The notes below the pieces were generated by a model, which saw only the letters and a list, made by a program, of their open reading frames with translations, ran no database searches and was not told where the DNA came from. Positions 21,671-33,522 of a stretch of 64,000 bases of DNA are shown here, in pieces. A program made the translations under genes and the position numbers. The stretch is from assembly GCF_000149955.1 (NCBI RefSeq), contig NC_031000.1:1038259-1102258 (forward strand), read 5' to 3'. Origin of the DNA: Fusarium oxysporum f. sp. lycopersici 4287. Lineage: Eukaryota; Ascomycota; Sordariomycetes; Hypocreales; Nectriaceae. Within the stretch, counting starts at the first letter, position 1, and each line of letters opens with the position of its first letter.

Positions 21671-22655
21671 AGCAAGAGCTCGCGTGCCCATCTGTTGTCA
21701 AACCAAAAAAACCATCTTCAACAAGATTGATGTGTGCCAACATTGAGAAGTGAACAGCTGCCGTCAGACATTCTATGCTGTGCAACCGTTGCCTTTTGTG
21801 ACAAAACACAAACCCAAATTAGCTGATCATTAGAATTTGGCCTGTGTAGATTTCCTAACTCCTAAACAACACAGTTAGTCCACCAGGATATTACCCATCT
21901 TCAGCGAAACGTACTTCCAAGGCTTTTGCACGCAATTACATTTCTTCAAAAGCTCCTCACAACGGTCCAGCCGTGCCAGTATTTCCTTCACAGGTTTGCG
22001 ATGACTGCGCTTGGGAGCTGGCGTACTTGGGATGCATTCTATTCCGGCCTGCTAATAGTTAACTCGTGTCTTACATGGGTGCAAGACAGCTTACCTCGGT
22101 GCAAGATGAACATGGCCTTTTGCGATCGCACTTCTTCTTGCGTTGGTGACAGAGCACACAAGTGAGAATACGCGGTGGACGTTGTTGTTCAGGCGCCATG
22201 ATTGTTTAACGAATATAGAATGAAAGCAATAAGAAGACTGGTGATGGTATTCCGAAAGTCCTGAATCTATCGGGATCTATCCGAAGGGGACAAGCCGGGT
22301 ATTTTCTACATGCGCTTCACACCCAATCTTGACCTGCTACTCTCCATCCCTTCGGCAGCGGGCTCTCGACACGATCCGATCTCCACTCGGGGTCGGGAAG
22401 TCGAAGGGGTCCGCGAGCTGACGGCCGGGTTTCATACACCTTTGGTGCAACCCGGACGGCAACGCCCAGGTTAAGCTTCGTATTAAGGCCTCAAAGTCGC
22501 CTCTCGGTGGGCGGTTTGGTTTTATAATAGCATTCCCTTTCATTCTACTCTACTCTTATATACATATTATACCTTTACTGTAAACCTTCTTTTGTTAATA
22601 CCTTCAACTGTCCTTTTGATACTCAAGGCAAAATCTGTATGTTACTCGTGCATTA
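21671..22655. other. intergenic, no gene seen
   Basis: Balanced composition with no long or family-like open frame. 22320-22530 is GC-richer (ggtgcaacccggacggcaac) and could be the end of an unrecognised element. Confidence 0.4.
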
Positions 22656-22725
22656 ACGTGATCTACATGCGAGTGGATCACACAATTGAGTGGATAAAAA
22701 AATCTCTCAGCCTACATTATTCATG
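22656..22725 (+). mobile_element. pogo 5' tip fragment
   Basis: TA then ACGTGATCTACATGCGAGTG, with the 17-bp repeat pair (cores GCGAGTGGATCA and TTGAGTGGAT) and the leader aaaaaaatctctcagcctac. The sequence then switches to unrelated DNA, so only about 70 bp of a pogo element remains. Confidence 0.6.
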
Positions 22726-22970
22726 TTGGTGCATCGTCGTCTGCAGAATGCTGCACACCCATTAGAGATGTAGCATATGTCTTCTGATCGTTCCGATCCA
22801 TGCTGTATGCAGGAAATGGAGGTTCGTAAGTGCTGGGCTTGCCGCGAGCCTGCACTTTCTTTACAGGGGATTGCATAGTTGAAGGGGTTTGTATTGTTGC
22901 ATTGGGTGCTTTATTTAGCTGCGTTGAAATGGCTCAATAGTTTGTGGATTGGACAATGGTTGCAGCGCTC

Positions 22971-23071
22971 ATATGTCAATCAAATCAACTTTGAAGTCAA
23001 AGTTGATTTCATTGATAGCCCTCAAGCTCGAAGTTGAGTTGATTGATTTGATTGAGTTGACATATGATGAG
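22971..23071. repeat. fold-back (inverted) repeat
   Basis: The flanks catatgtcaatcaaatcaac and its near complement at 23035-23068 can pair. Inside lies a perfect inverted repeat with 13-bp arms and a 2-base loop (22982-23009, AAATCAACTTTGA and its complement). It lies at the broken 5' end of the hAT transposase relic. Confidence 0.6.
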
Positions 23072-23995
23072 CGGTGCTGCTTGATGCCGCTCTTGATAAG
23101 GAGGAGCATATCAAGCGGTATCAGGGCAAGTACTACGACGCCCTTGTGGACGAATACTTAGCACCACAGGATTGGCAAAACCTTCGTGAGACGCGGAACT
23201 TCTTACAGCTGTTTTGGAAGGTAACTCTCCTCACTGAGGGGTATCGTTCAACGCTCGATCTTACATTATTTACCATGGATGTTCTTCACAAGCATTACCA
23301 GCAAGCATTCAGCAGATACAAGATGAACCAACAGTTACTTGCGTCCAGTACTGACTAACTGGCATGTCTTCGACAAATATTACCGGCTCTCCGATGAGAG
23401 TCCGGCATACGCTGCAGCGCTTATTCTCCATCCATGCTGAGGAAAGGCTCATATACAGAAAAATTGGCTAAAGGCCCGGCATAAGAAGATCTTTCCAGTG
23501 GTGAAGAAGTTGTGGAAAGGCAAATACAAGAACCTGCTAACCGTTTGTACTACTCCTTCCGTTGTTCCGGCACTGGAGCTGGATGGGTATGACCTGCTTG
23601 CAAAGGAGCTTAATGTCATAGGCACAGACCCCGGCGTTGCTGAATACGAAACCTACACCTCCCAGCCGCCTATTCCGATTGACTGCTCCCGCCTTGTCTG
23701 GTGGCTCCACGATGAGCAGAAGGAGCGCTTTTCCCGACTGTCAAAGATAGCAATAAACATTCTCTCAATACCCGTCATGTCTGCTGACCCTGAGCGTACA
23801 TTCTCTGGATTAAGGCGTACAATTTCGTGGGATCGAATGCTCTTTGGAGCATCGACAATTGAAAAGGGGGAATGCTTGGAGAGCTGGATTCGCAGTGGTA
23901 GAACGGCGGGGCTACAATTAGACGAGGTTGAACAATATGAATACATGGCAGAGGAGGGAAGCACCAGCGCTCTAGAGGAAGATGTGGGCCATTGA
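23060..23995 (+). pseudogene. hAT-family transposase relic
   Basis: Pieces of one hAT transposase read in order: QGKYYDALVDEYLAPQDW (helical central region), then TEGYRSTLDLTL and MDVLHKHYQQAF. Across a frame change follow NWHVFDKYYRLSDESPAY and LILHPC with a stop, and finally ILSIPVMSADPERTFSG to the end. That last block is the hAT C-terminal dimerisation domain (PF05699). The N-terminal BED/DNA-binding part is missing. At least one frameshift (near 23357) and one stop (near 23439) make it non-functional. Confidence 0.85.
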
Positions 23996-24129
23996 CCGGT
24001 TTGGCGTCATTTGCCGTATGGGCAGTATATGGTTTAGTTCGACAAACGAGAATAGATCATACACCATAAACCATTCAGGTCCGTATGGCGTATGGCGCAT
24101 GATTAGAAAGCCTGCATTGTGTGCTATAG

Positions 24130-24256
24130 AATGGCCGAAAGCAGGAAAAGGGAAGACGGAAAGGGAATACCCGAAAGGGAGCGGAAGACGAGACTGTTCC
24201 AAAGTTTTAAATTGGTTCCGGCAAAGCCCCTGTTCCGAAAACCGGAACTTAAACTA
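24130..24256. repeat. dispersed repeat C, copy 1 (possible hAT end)
   Basis: This segment, from gggaagacggaaaggga to gaaaaccggaacttaaacta, closely matches 42595-42735. It has GTTCCGG and CCGGAAC words facing each other across about 20 bases. It directly follows the hAT relic, so it may be its subterminal region. Confidence 0.55.
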
Positions 24257-24420
24257 GAGCCAACCAACTATGGAAGCACAGATAGATAGAGTGTATTACG
24301 CCCGAGAGAACAAATCTCATAGGGCCAGTAGGTACGCTAAGACATTTACGATTCCTCCGCATCGATCCGGTCTAAGGAAGTATACCTGCACGGTTACCTA
24401 TACATACAAGGCAGTCAATT

Positions 24421-24690
24421 GGCGAAGTGCAAGGATTAGTGGTGACCAGTTAAGGAAGATATTGCAACTGCGTCTTCTATGTGCCGAGAAACCCGAGTCT
24501 AATGAGTAGATGGTCGGAAGTTTAATTTCGGGTACCATCGTATTAAAGCCATCACAGTCATTTCTTGTATGATTTCCGTCATTCATATAACAGTATACAA
24601 AAGGCCCCGGCGCACCCCAAGTTTCCAAAAAGAAAAAAAAAAAAAAGAAAAAGACTTCCTTACATCGACCTTCACCATCAAAACGACTTT
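24421..24690 (-). repeat. dispersed repeat B, copy 2
   Basis: The inverted partner of 14682-14940, including a long A-rich tract at 24637-24660. It ends about 65 bp upstream of the transporter start at 24755, so part of that gene's promoter is repeat-derived. Confidence 0.7.
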
Positions 24691-24754
24691 AACTAGATGA
24701 CCCTTTCCTTTCACTGCTCGAAGTGGCCACCAGTCTCTGAATTCACACAATAAC

Positions 24755-26188
24755 ATGTCAACAAATAGCGACGACCTGGTGACGCCATCCCTGGCTTCAC
24801 AGGCAACAGGCATGGCTCTCCAACAGGCTGAGGATGCTATGACCAACAAGACCGAAGACGTTGAGCCTAGTACAGAGGAGAACGCCGGCAGAGAACCAGA
24901 CCCCGAGGCAGCTCCTCCCCTGGCCTCACAGCAACCGGAACCCCCTAACGGCGGCGTCGCTTGGTTCGTCGTTCTAGGAACATGGTGTGCCTCATTCTGC
25001 AGCTTTGGTTGGATCAATAGTGTTGGAGCATTTCAGGAATACTTTGAGAATGAACTACTTCCCAACTATTCATCAAGTACTATCTCCTGGATTCCCTCGC
25101 TTCAGATCTTTTTTATGATGGCCATGGGACCTATTGTCGGCAAAATATATGATTCTTATGGTCCTCGGTATCTGCTCTTTGGGGGATCACTTCTTCATGT
25201 TTTCGGCCTAATGATGGCATCTCTCGCTACTAAGTATTATCAAATTCTACTTAGCCAGGGTGTCTGTTCTGCTGTTGGCGTTGCTGCCATTTTTCAAGCT
25301 GGTAAGAATGATATCTACCTTTTACCCTGAATAAAGACTAAGTCATTTATAGCTTTAAACGTTATCCACGGTTGGTTTACCACAAAGACAGGAGCTGCTT
25401 TCGGTATCATGGCCACAGGCTCAAGTCTGGGTGGCATAGTCTTCCCAATCATGGTTACCCGCCTTATTAAAGACGTTGGCTATAGCTGGACCATGCGTAT
25501 CTGCGCCTTCCTCATCCTCGGCCTCCTCATCGTCGCTAATCTAACGGTGCGTACGTTCCGCAGACCTCAGCCCGCCAAATTGAGCCATAATCAAGTAAAG
25601 CAGCTATTCAAGGAGCCAGGGTTTGTCTTATGCCTTCTAGGCTTCTTCTGCTTTACTTTTGGGATCTACGTTCCAATTACTTATCTGCCTGTCCAAGCAC
25701 TCGATATCGGTATAGACGCTTCTATCACTGAGTATCTTATCCCTATACTCAATGCAGGCAGTCTCTTTGGGAGAATTCTATCCGGCTTTGCAGGAGATCG
25801 CATTGGTTGCTACAATACTTTCACCATTGTATGCTATCTTACTGCAATCTGGATCCTCGCTCTTTGGATTCCTTGTTCCACTACAGGCGGCGTTATCGCG
25901 TTTGCTGCGCTTTTTGGCCTCTGTTCTGGCGCATATGTCTCACTTATCTCCCCTTTGGTTGCGCAGATTTCGCCCATGTCTGAAATCGGCTTCCGTACTG
26001 GTGTTATTTATTGCGTGTCCTCTATCGGTGGTCTTACAACAAGCCCTATCAGCGGCGTAATCATTGATGGTGCTGGTGGATGGACAGGTGATAAGGTTTT
26101 TGCTGGCGTACTTTGTCTGGCTGGCACTACATTTGTCCTTGCAACAAGACTCTACAATACTGGCTTTACGCTTGCTGTTGTTTTTTAG
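24755..26188 (+). CDS. MFS transporter, monocarboxylate (MCT)-type
   Basis: Exons 24755-25301 and 25353-26188 give 460 residues. The first 65 residues are hydrophilic and acidic. Twelve membrane spans follow, starting PNGGVAWFVVLGTWCASF, the [D/N]GG-W entry of fungal MCT-like proteins (TC 2.A.1.13). GPIVGKIYDSYGPRYLL is the loop 2-3 region and GRILSGFAGDRIGCYNT the corresponding loop 8-9 region. It should sit in the plasma membrane and carry monocarboxylate or other small anionic substrates; many fungal members are of unknown substrate. It is 2.3 kb upstream of an aldehyde dehydrogenase on the same strand. Confidence 0.88.
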
Positions 26189-28300
26189 ATATATTGATGA
26201 ATCCTTGGAATGTATGTCTATCCGTCGAGCTATGGAAAACCTCCCGGCCGTACCGAGCCCAACATGCGCCCCAGCTTTTAAAGGGTATATGAAGGAAATC
26301 GTATCCCCTCAATTATCGAAAGGCTCCCGCCAGATCACTCCAGGGATGTCTGCCCAATTAATATGCGAGAAGAAAAGGTACATTATTCTGCACCTAAATT
26401 AGCCTACGATAGATGTCCAAACAATACTTTGAGTTACAAATCGCGACATCACACTGCTCCTTCATATTATTGATGACTGGCGCCAAAGGCTTCCTCAAAC
26501 TTCCTGACCTTGACTGCCCCACCCGGTGGTCCTGACAAGCAACGTAATTAGCTTCCCCCCCCCCTTCAGATAAGTTTATGATGTGCCATAGGTGTAGATT
26601 CGTCTCCAGTCCGAAACATCTGCCTTGACTGACTTTTTGTCGCAGGGTAGACATGATCTTCACGGCCTAAGGAAACAACTGTATTAGTAACCTAGCTATG
26701 TGTTTTAAGTAACTCTGCGGGATGAAATACCCCCAAAAGAGAAGAAGAAAAAAAAAACAATCAATCAACACATTTACTTTAACCCTTAAAGCACGCTCAG
26801 TGCGACACTTTCCCCATGGAACCCCTTGAACAGGTCGTTATAGATACATCAGCGCCACTCCTGTTGGCTCGTGTATTGTCTCTAGTTAGGCTGTCTGTGG
26901 CGTTGTAGCAGATAACTATTCACAAGGACCATATAAAGTAAGAGGATCCAAATTAGAGCCTGCCAAGCGCCGCGGCGGATAGGATGATCATAGCCTTAAT
27001 ATGCCCTCATCTGGTCTCTACAATCGACATGGTTCATCTCATCGTTATATGTAGTAGTCACTGTAGGAATTGATATTGTTCAACGGATCGCATGCGCCTT
27101 AATGTCCTTGATTGTACTTTTACTTTGGGACTCTCCCCTACCTCCCTCAAAGAGGCGTCTGCTTGTTGTGTTTTCCTAACCAGGCCTAGTGTCGTTGACA
27201 GATGGCCAATAGGTCATGTGATGCACTTTTCGGCTACCTTAGTTTAATAGTACCATTCTGTCTACATGAGGATTGAACTAGTCTTGAAGGGTAAATTTAC
27301 TTAGACTTATTAAGAGGATACATAAAATGGCTACTTATAAAATACGGTCTTGATCCTAATAACTATATTAAAATTATTTCCCTAAACTTTGAACTTTTTG
27401 TTGTTACGACCTTAGCCGTTACCCCGGGTATACCCCCATCACACTTTCACCAATTATGTAGTGGCTCACGCCTTGACCCACTACAACCGTGAGCCTTCGT
27501 ACAGAGCCTGACATAACGACGACTCACGACTCGAGTCGCCCAACAGGTATATAGACAACATTCATCAGCACTTTCATAGAACTTATCTCACCAGCTGTTA
27601 ATAAAACATTTTTACATCAATACGCCACACCAACTCTATTGACTATTAAGAGACATGACGTTACGCTACACTAAGATTATATCCTACGATCCTACCAACA
27701 TAAACCTAGAACGGACTAGTTTATCCCGTATGATACCCAAACGTCACAATTGTAATACTGTAATTTAGCTTTCAAATAGTTTATATATTAGGGATCCTAA
27801 TGAAGACTGCTTCTAGCTATTTTAACCCTCTCGTTTCAATAATCTTACCCTCCACAGTTTAATAGTGCCATTTCTTTTGTCTAGGGGTTTAGATGATCTT
27901 AAGGGGTAAATTCACTTCGAGTTGTTAATAGGCTTAACCGGCTTGTTATTTTGCCTGAAGGTAAATTAAAAGTTGCATTGAAGTATAACTTTAATATATA
28001 TCAGGCTCTATATTATCTTGACTTATACACTATAGCATGCAATAGAGGAACAGCCGCACTGCGTTTCGTCATTTTCACTGGACCCGTGGAATTGTTAGAA
28101 TTACAGATACCCATAGGCATATTGGCTCCCCCCTTAGTTTCCAGACGGAACTTTGTGGCCCTTCCTGTATAGTGCAACTCGATAACACCTAACCTGGGAA
28201 AGTCAATGAGACCTTAGGAATCTTTCCGTTGGCGAGTTCCATTGCTTCCATCTCAAATCCGAGGTTCCCGTAGCTTCGGAAGTGAGTTGCAACTGAATGT
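26189..28300. other. intergenic with degenerate direct repeats
   Basis: No supportable gene in about 2.1 kb. Two related stretches of about 75 bp (27241-27315 and 27853-27930, both starting agtttaatagt and containing gggtaaat) stand about 610 bp apart in direct orientation and could be remnants of LTRs or a duplication. A C10 run lies near 26557. Confidence 0.4.
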
Positions 28301-28360
28301 CGGAAGCTGGCACATTCCGATGGAAACTAACACATTCCGACGGAAGCTAGCACAATCCAA
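28301..28360. repeat. three tandem 20-bp repeats with CGGAA/TTCCG
   Basis: Three exact-length units are cggaagctggcacattccga, tggaaactaacacattccga and cggaagctagcacaatccaa, with a partial fourth (cggaa). Each unit starts with a GGAA word and the first two end TTCCGA. The array ends 160 bp before the aldehyde dehydrogenase start. Confidence 0.85.
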
Positions 28361-28520
28361 CGGAATAATGGGTCTGCACAGAGGCGTGAAATGGCGTCCC
28401 CAAAATTTCTAGTTATCGCTACTCATCCATCATATAGATACAAATATTCTACATAGATACGTCTCACATCAGATCCTAACCTCGCGTTTACCCTCTATAA
28501 TATTTTAGAACTTAGTTTCA

Positions 28521-30162
28521 ATGCTGACAACATCCACCAAACGGGCAGCTGCCCTTTCAAGCCACCATTCCCTATCGCTTTATAGACGATATGGAAGCAC
28601 AGCGACCCAGCCTACGATTCCGCTCATAATCAATGGCCAGCAGGTGCATGGTTCTGAATCTTCCCCCGTTATCAGCCCTTTGACTGGTAAAGAAGTATGG
28701 TCTTTCTCTTGTGCCAGCAAGCATCAGGTGCAGGAAGCTGTGCAAAATGCCCACGACACCTTCCGCGACTGGTCTCGAACCAAAGTTTCCTATCGACGCG
28801 ATATATTTCTCAAAGCCGCTGAGATAATGGAAAAAAGGCTTGATGAGCTCGGCGGATATATGCATCACGAGCTAGGCGCCAATAAATTTTACCAAGACTT
28901 CGTTCTTGGACTGACAATTGAAGGGTTGAAGGACACAGCTGGTAGGATAGCTGGGGCTGTGCAAGCGTTTGCACCGGAGTCAACCCATGAAGGTATGAAA
29001 GCTCTGGTGCAAAAAAAACCTTATGGAGTCGTTCTGGGAATTGCACCTTGGTAAGATAAATCTTAGGGAGTCATGCCGTGGCTTAGTAGCCCTGCTAATG
29101 TCTACCGTTACAAGGAATTCCCCTTTTCATCTTGGACTTCGATCTGTTCTTTTTGCCTTGGCTGCTGGAAACACTACTGTTCTGAAAGGCTCTGAGTTTA
29201 CGCCCCGTTGTTATTGGGCGATCGCCGATGTCTTGCGAGAGGCCGGCTTGCCAGACGGGTGCCTGAACTTGATATTTCATTCACCTACCGAGGCGGCTAG
29301 TACCATAAATACCCTGGTTTCGCACCCGCATGTTAAGAAGATTAATTTTACAGGCAGTACCAGGGTTGGGAGAATTATATCCTCTCTCGCAGGGAAACAT
29401 CTGAAGCCTGTTCTTATGGAACTTGGCGGAAAGGCGAGTGCGATTGTACTCAAAGACGCCGATCTGGACCAAGCTGCTCTTCACTGCGCCCGAGGAGCGT
29501 TCCTCAATGTATGTGACTCTGAACCCCCAAGTGTATGACTCAGAAGATTTTATTGACAAGGACTTATATAGGCTGGCCAAATCTGCATGTCCACGGAGCG
29601 TATCCTGGTTGACGAATCTATCTCATCTGAGTTTCAGGAACGTCTTGGTGAAGCAATTAGAAAGCTTTTCGGTGCCGCGGATGACACACCTGCCGTCGTG
29701 ACTGCAGCCTCAGCCACTCGTAACCGGGGCCTCATTCAAGACGCTATATCCAAAGGCGCACAACCACTGAAGATTTTTGAGGATAAGCATGCTTATGAGA
29801 CAGATACAAAAATGAGACCTGTGGTCCTTGGCAATATCAAAAAGGACATGGACCTATACGCAACAGAGTCGTTCGGCCCCAGTGTGTCTCTCTTCACTTT
29901 CAAGACAGAAAAGGAAGCCTTAGAATTAGCGAATGACACGGAATACGGCTTAGCGGCTGCCATTTTCTCGAAGGACTTGAGGGTGGCATTCCAGCTGGCC
30001 GATGGCTTGGAGTCAGGGGCCGTACGCATTAATTCTATGACGGTGCATGATGAATACTCTCTCCCCCATGGAGGTGTGAAGGATAGTGGATTTGGTCGTT
30101 TTAACGGTTACCAGGGATTGGACGAGTTTCTTTACTTCAAGTCGGTTACTTGGATGGATTGA
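28521..30162 (+). CDS. aldehyde dehydrogenase (NAD(P)+), salicylaldehyde/vanillin dehydrogenase-like
   Basis: Exons 28521-29050, 29115-29508 and 29572-30162 give 504 residues. The N-terminus MLTTSTKRAAALSSHH...LYRRYGS is basic and serine-rich and may be a mitochondrial presequence. The cofactor region includes GIAPWN and KINFTGSTRVGR. The general base lies in LMELGGKAS. The nucleophile cysteine is in GQICMST at the exon 2/3 junction, so splicing is needed to build the active site. ESFGPSVSLF and GGVKDSGFGRF are late family motifs. The closest type is the aromatic-aldehyde branch, so it probably oxidises an aromatic or semialdehyde intermediate. All catalytic residues are present. Confidence 0.9.
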
Positions 30163-30797
30163 TATTTTTAGAGTTCAGGGTCTTAATGTTCCAGAGTGTC
30201 GCTGTTAGTGTCCTGTGTTATTATCCTGCGTATTACGATTTGTGTCTGTAACAGCGGACCTTCCGAGCAGATGCTCTAGTTCTCGACCATATGCCTTTTA
30301 AGCGGTCCAAATCACCCGAAATCAAGTGGCTGGAGTATATGCGATGAATGGAGCGGCATATAGACCGTGATAATCTTATTACCCTTGCAATATCTCCTAG
30401 ACTCGGCGGAGTGGTGGCTTTCGTGGCCATTGAGGATCAGGAAATGATAGCGACTATTTAATTATTTAGCTGCAGATCAATCAAAGTGCTTCAGCCACTC
30501 TAGGCCCAGCTGGTTATATATCTAGCTATTTTGGCTCATTGTGATAGCCTAATGGCTAGCAAGGTTGCATTCTCGGTGCCAGTTAGCAAGATGATATTAG
30601 CTTGTGCCAATAATGAATGGTGTAATGGATTGACTTTCCGCAGTAATGGCCCGGATTATTGTAATCCATTCCCGATTTCTAAGCAGCACTGATTTTAATC
30701 TTCCTTGCCTTTCTGAACCTATGATGACCATTCCGACCATAATAATAACCATTATATAACCAGTCTCATCAAAGTTTCAGTATTATCTAATCGGATA

Positions 30798-32640
30798 ACG
30801 TACATGATAAGCGAGCGTCGCAGACAAGCGAGCGTCGCACTTTTCCCACCTACATCTTACTTTTCATTTAACCAATTGATTCTCAAGCATAAACTATGCC
30901 ACAGTCTGATATTGAGGCAAATACTCTTCTTGCCCTTCAAGCCCTTCAAAATAACCCAAAACTAAGCACCCGACGAGCTGCAAATATCTATCAGGTTAAT
31001 GAGCATAGGCTACGTCGCCGCCAGCAAGGGATTCAACTTCGACGCGATACCATGCCTAACTCACGAAAGCTATCAAATCTAGAAGAAGATACTCTTCTTG
31101 AGTTCATCATCGACCTAAACTCACGAGGATATCCCCCGCGATTGAGTGGTGTTGAACAAATGGCCAATCGACTGCTTGATGCCCGCGACGCGCCACGCGT
31201 CGGCACGCGCTGGGCTATGAACTTCGTCAAGCGACAACCATTGCTCAAGATACGTTTTCAGCGGAGATATGACTATAAGAGGGCCAAATGTGAAGATCCG
31301 ACCGTTATTCGTAATTGGTTTAAGCTGGTACAGAACACAATTGCGAAATATGGTATCCAATCAGATGATATCTGGAACTTTGACGAGACTGGCTTTATGA
31401 TGGGCGTTATCTCAAGCGGTATGGTTGTTACATGTGCTGAAAGGCATGGACGACCTAAATCAGTACAGCCTGGAAACCGGGAATGGGTTACAGTAATCCA
31501 GGCGATTAATGCGGCAGGCTGGGCGATCGAGCCGTTTATCGTGGTTGCGGGCCAAAATCATCTTACCAACTGGTATCAAGAATGCAACCTCCCGCGCGAT
31601 TGGGCTATTATAACGACCCAAAATGGCTGGACGGATAACGACACGGGCCTCAAGTGGCTAAAGCACTTTGACCGATGTACAACTAACCGATTAGGTGGTA
31701 CCCATCGTCTTCTAATCCTCGACGGCCACGAAAGTCACCACTCCGTTGACTTCGAGCTATATTGCCAGGAGAAGAAGATTATCACGCTCTGTATGCCGCC
31801 TCATTCATCTCATCTACTTCAGCCACTTGATGTTGGGTGCTTTGGGCCGCTTAAAAAGGCCTATGGTCGAGAAATCGAGCAATTTATCAGAAAGTCTGTA
31901 ACCTATATCTCCAAGACTGAGTTCTTTCTGGCCTTTCACGTCGCATTCCAAGCCACTATGACAGGGAGTAACATCAAAGGGGGTTTTAGAGGAGCCGGGC
32001 TTGTTCCTATTAACCCCGAAAGTGTGATTTCAAAGCTTGATGTGCAGCTACGGACTTCAACACCTGTTGACGAGGAGGCTAGCGCATCCACCTCGTGGGT
32101 TTCAAAGACACCAAAGACAGTCCGCGAGGTGGAATCTCAGTCTGAATACCTCGAAAGACGAATTAGACGGCATAAGAGTAGCTCCCCAGAGTCAATTATA
32201 GGAGCATCAAAGTCTCTTGCAAAGGCAGCAACTAAAATATATCATAAAGTTACCTTATTGACTGCTGAGAACCAAGAACTTCGACGGCAAATTGAGGCAC
32301 TAAGCCGACGCCGCAGGGCAAAAAGAACCCGATTACAGAAAGGAGGGGTACTGACAGTAGGGGAAGGTCAGGAACTAATTGATCAGATGGATGTTGATAC
32401 GCAGGTAGTGGCCGAATCGTCGAGAAGCGGTGGTCGGGGAAGTTCGGCGTGACCGAGGGAAAGGCGCTGTGGAAGATGCGGCAAGACTGGACATAACGCA
32501 AGGACCTGTCAGGTAGTGATTGAGGCATCTGGGGAAGAGTATAGGAAGTAATTTTAATTGATTGAATAGTTTGTTATATTTTTATATTGGTTTCTATCTA
32601 GAATGTTAAGAAAAGTGCGACGCTCGCTTATCATGTACGT
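30798..32640 (+). mobile_element. pogo/Fot1-type DNA transposon C, near intact
   Basis: A 1843-bp element with TA duplications at 30796-30797 and 32641-32642 and both tips ACGTACATGATAAG. The left end has two 17-bp repeats with core CGAGCGTCGCA; the right end has one. It is nested inside an older copy in opposite orientation. Confidence 0.93.
30896..32551 (+). pseudogene. pogo-type transposase, stop just before the zinc knuckle
   Basis: An open frame of 518 residues starts MPQSDIEANTLLALQALQ and includes the HTH, the CENP-B domain and a complete DDE_1 core, with aspartates in NFDETGF, LILDGHESH and LLQPLDVGCF. A TGA (32450-32452) follows GRGSSA where element B has an arginine; beyond it the same frame reads CGRCGKTGHNARTC and ends at 32551. 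This is the best-preserved catalytic domain in the window. If the knuckle is dispensable the protein could still be active. Confidence 0.9.
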
Positions 32641-33522
32641 TACCATGTTTCATAATAACATCTTCTATAAGCCTAAACCACGCATAAACAATAATGAAAT
32701 CTTTATATTTAACTCTCTGGTAGTTATGTTTCTAATATAAATGGGTTTTTAGCCCTAGTTATTGCTTTACGAGGTTATAATCCTAGCGATTGTCGATAGG
32801 TGACGCATTGCAGTCAGCCCCCAGGGGATTAGCTATTTCTTCCGCAAAAAGCAGTTGCGAAGGAGAACCCTCGTGAAGCTAGGTCAAGAGCAGATTGAGC
32901 TATAGTATATTCTTCTAGATTAGATAGTCCTCATGACTTTTGGAAAGTATTACGTCGCGATTGAGTGCCATGTTAGCGACGTAAGGCTAAGCGGTCAACT
33001 TTGCAGGTACTTGCGGCACCTTGAAAACTTGTTTTTGGGTTATTTTCAAGCGCTTGGAGTGCAAGATGCATTCTGGTCTCATTTGAAGAGTGTGACGTGC
33101 TACGTGTTGGGTCGTTGAGAAGGACCCGGTATCTGATTGAATAAAAATGTTGGAGAATGAGAGACTTTTGGAGCACTTGCTTATCGCACACATTATGTCG
33201 CAATGTTATCAATATAAAGAAATAAATAAGGCTCAGGGAGCCCGTGCTAGGCTCGTGAGCTAGTCCGAGCACACGTGATTGGGAATTACAGTGATTCTTA
33301 TTCATGCTTAACAGAACATCGCTTCTAATTCCCGAACACAGTTAGACTTCTGATGTAGCAAAGTAAGTCGAGCCAACGGGCGTTTGTATCAGCTATATGA
33401 ACGGTTTGAACTAGGTAAGACAGTTGATGCCGATATCCTCAGCATTGGAGTGCAATAAGTATTGTTATATTCTTGTCCTCCATCATGGCCTCTCATCCGT
33501 TTGCCGCCAAGTAACCTATTAC

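Larger units (their letters stand above)
30235..33193 (-). mobile_element. older pogo element, truncated, split by element C
   Basis: On the minus strand from 33193, a decayed tip and leader are followed by the transposase N-terminus (a LALQALENNPKTSFQGAAS-like frame at 33000-33090). The sequence continues to about 32645, is interrupted by element C (30798-32640 with its TA pair), and resumes at 30795 down to about 30235. The parts rejoin exactly within a GGTATCCGAT-type coding stretch. About 1.1 kb remains, reaching just past the HESHH and LQPLD motifs; the C-terminal third and 3' end are gone. Many stops. Confidence 0.85.

Noticed and set aside
28301..28360. CRISPR-like tandem array
   Set aside because: Units are contiguous 20-mers without spacers, in a eukaryotic promoter.
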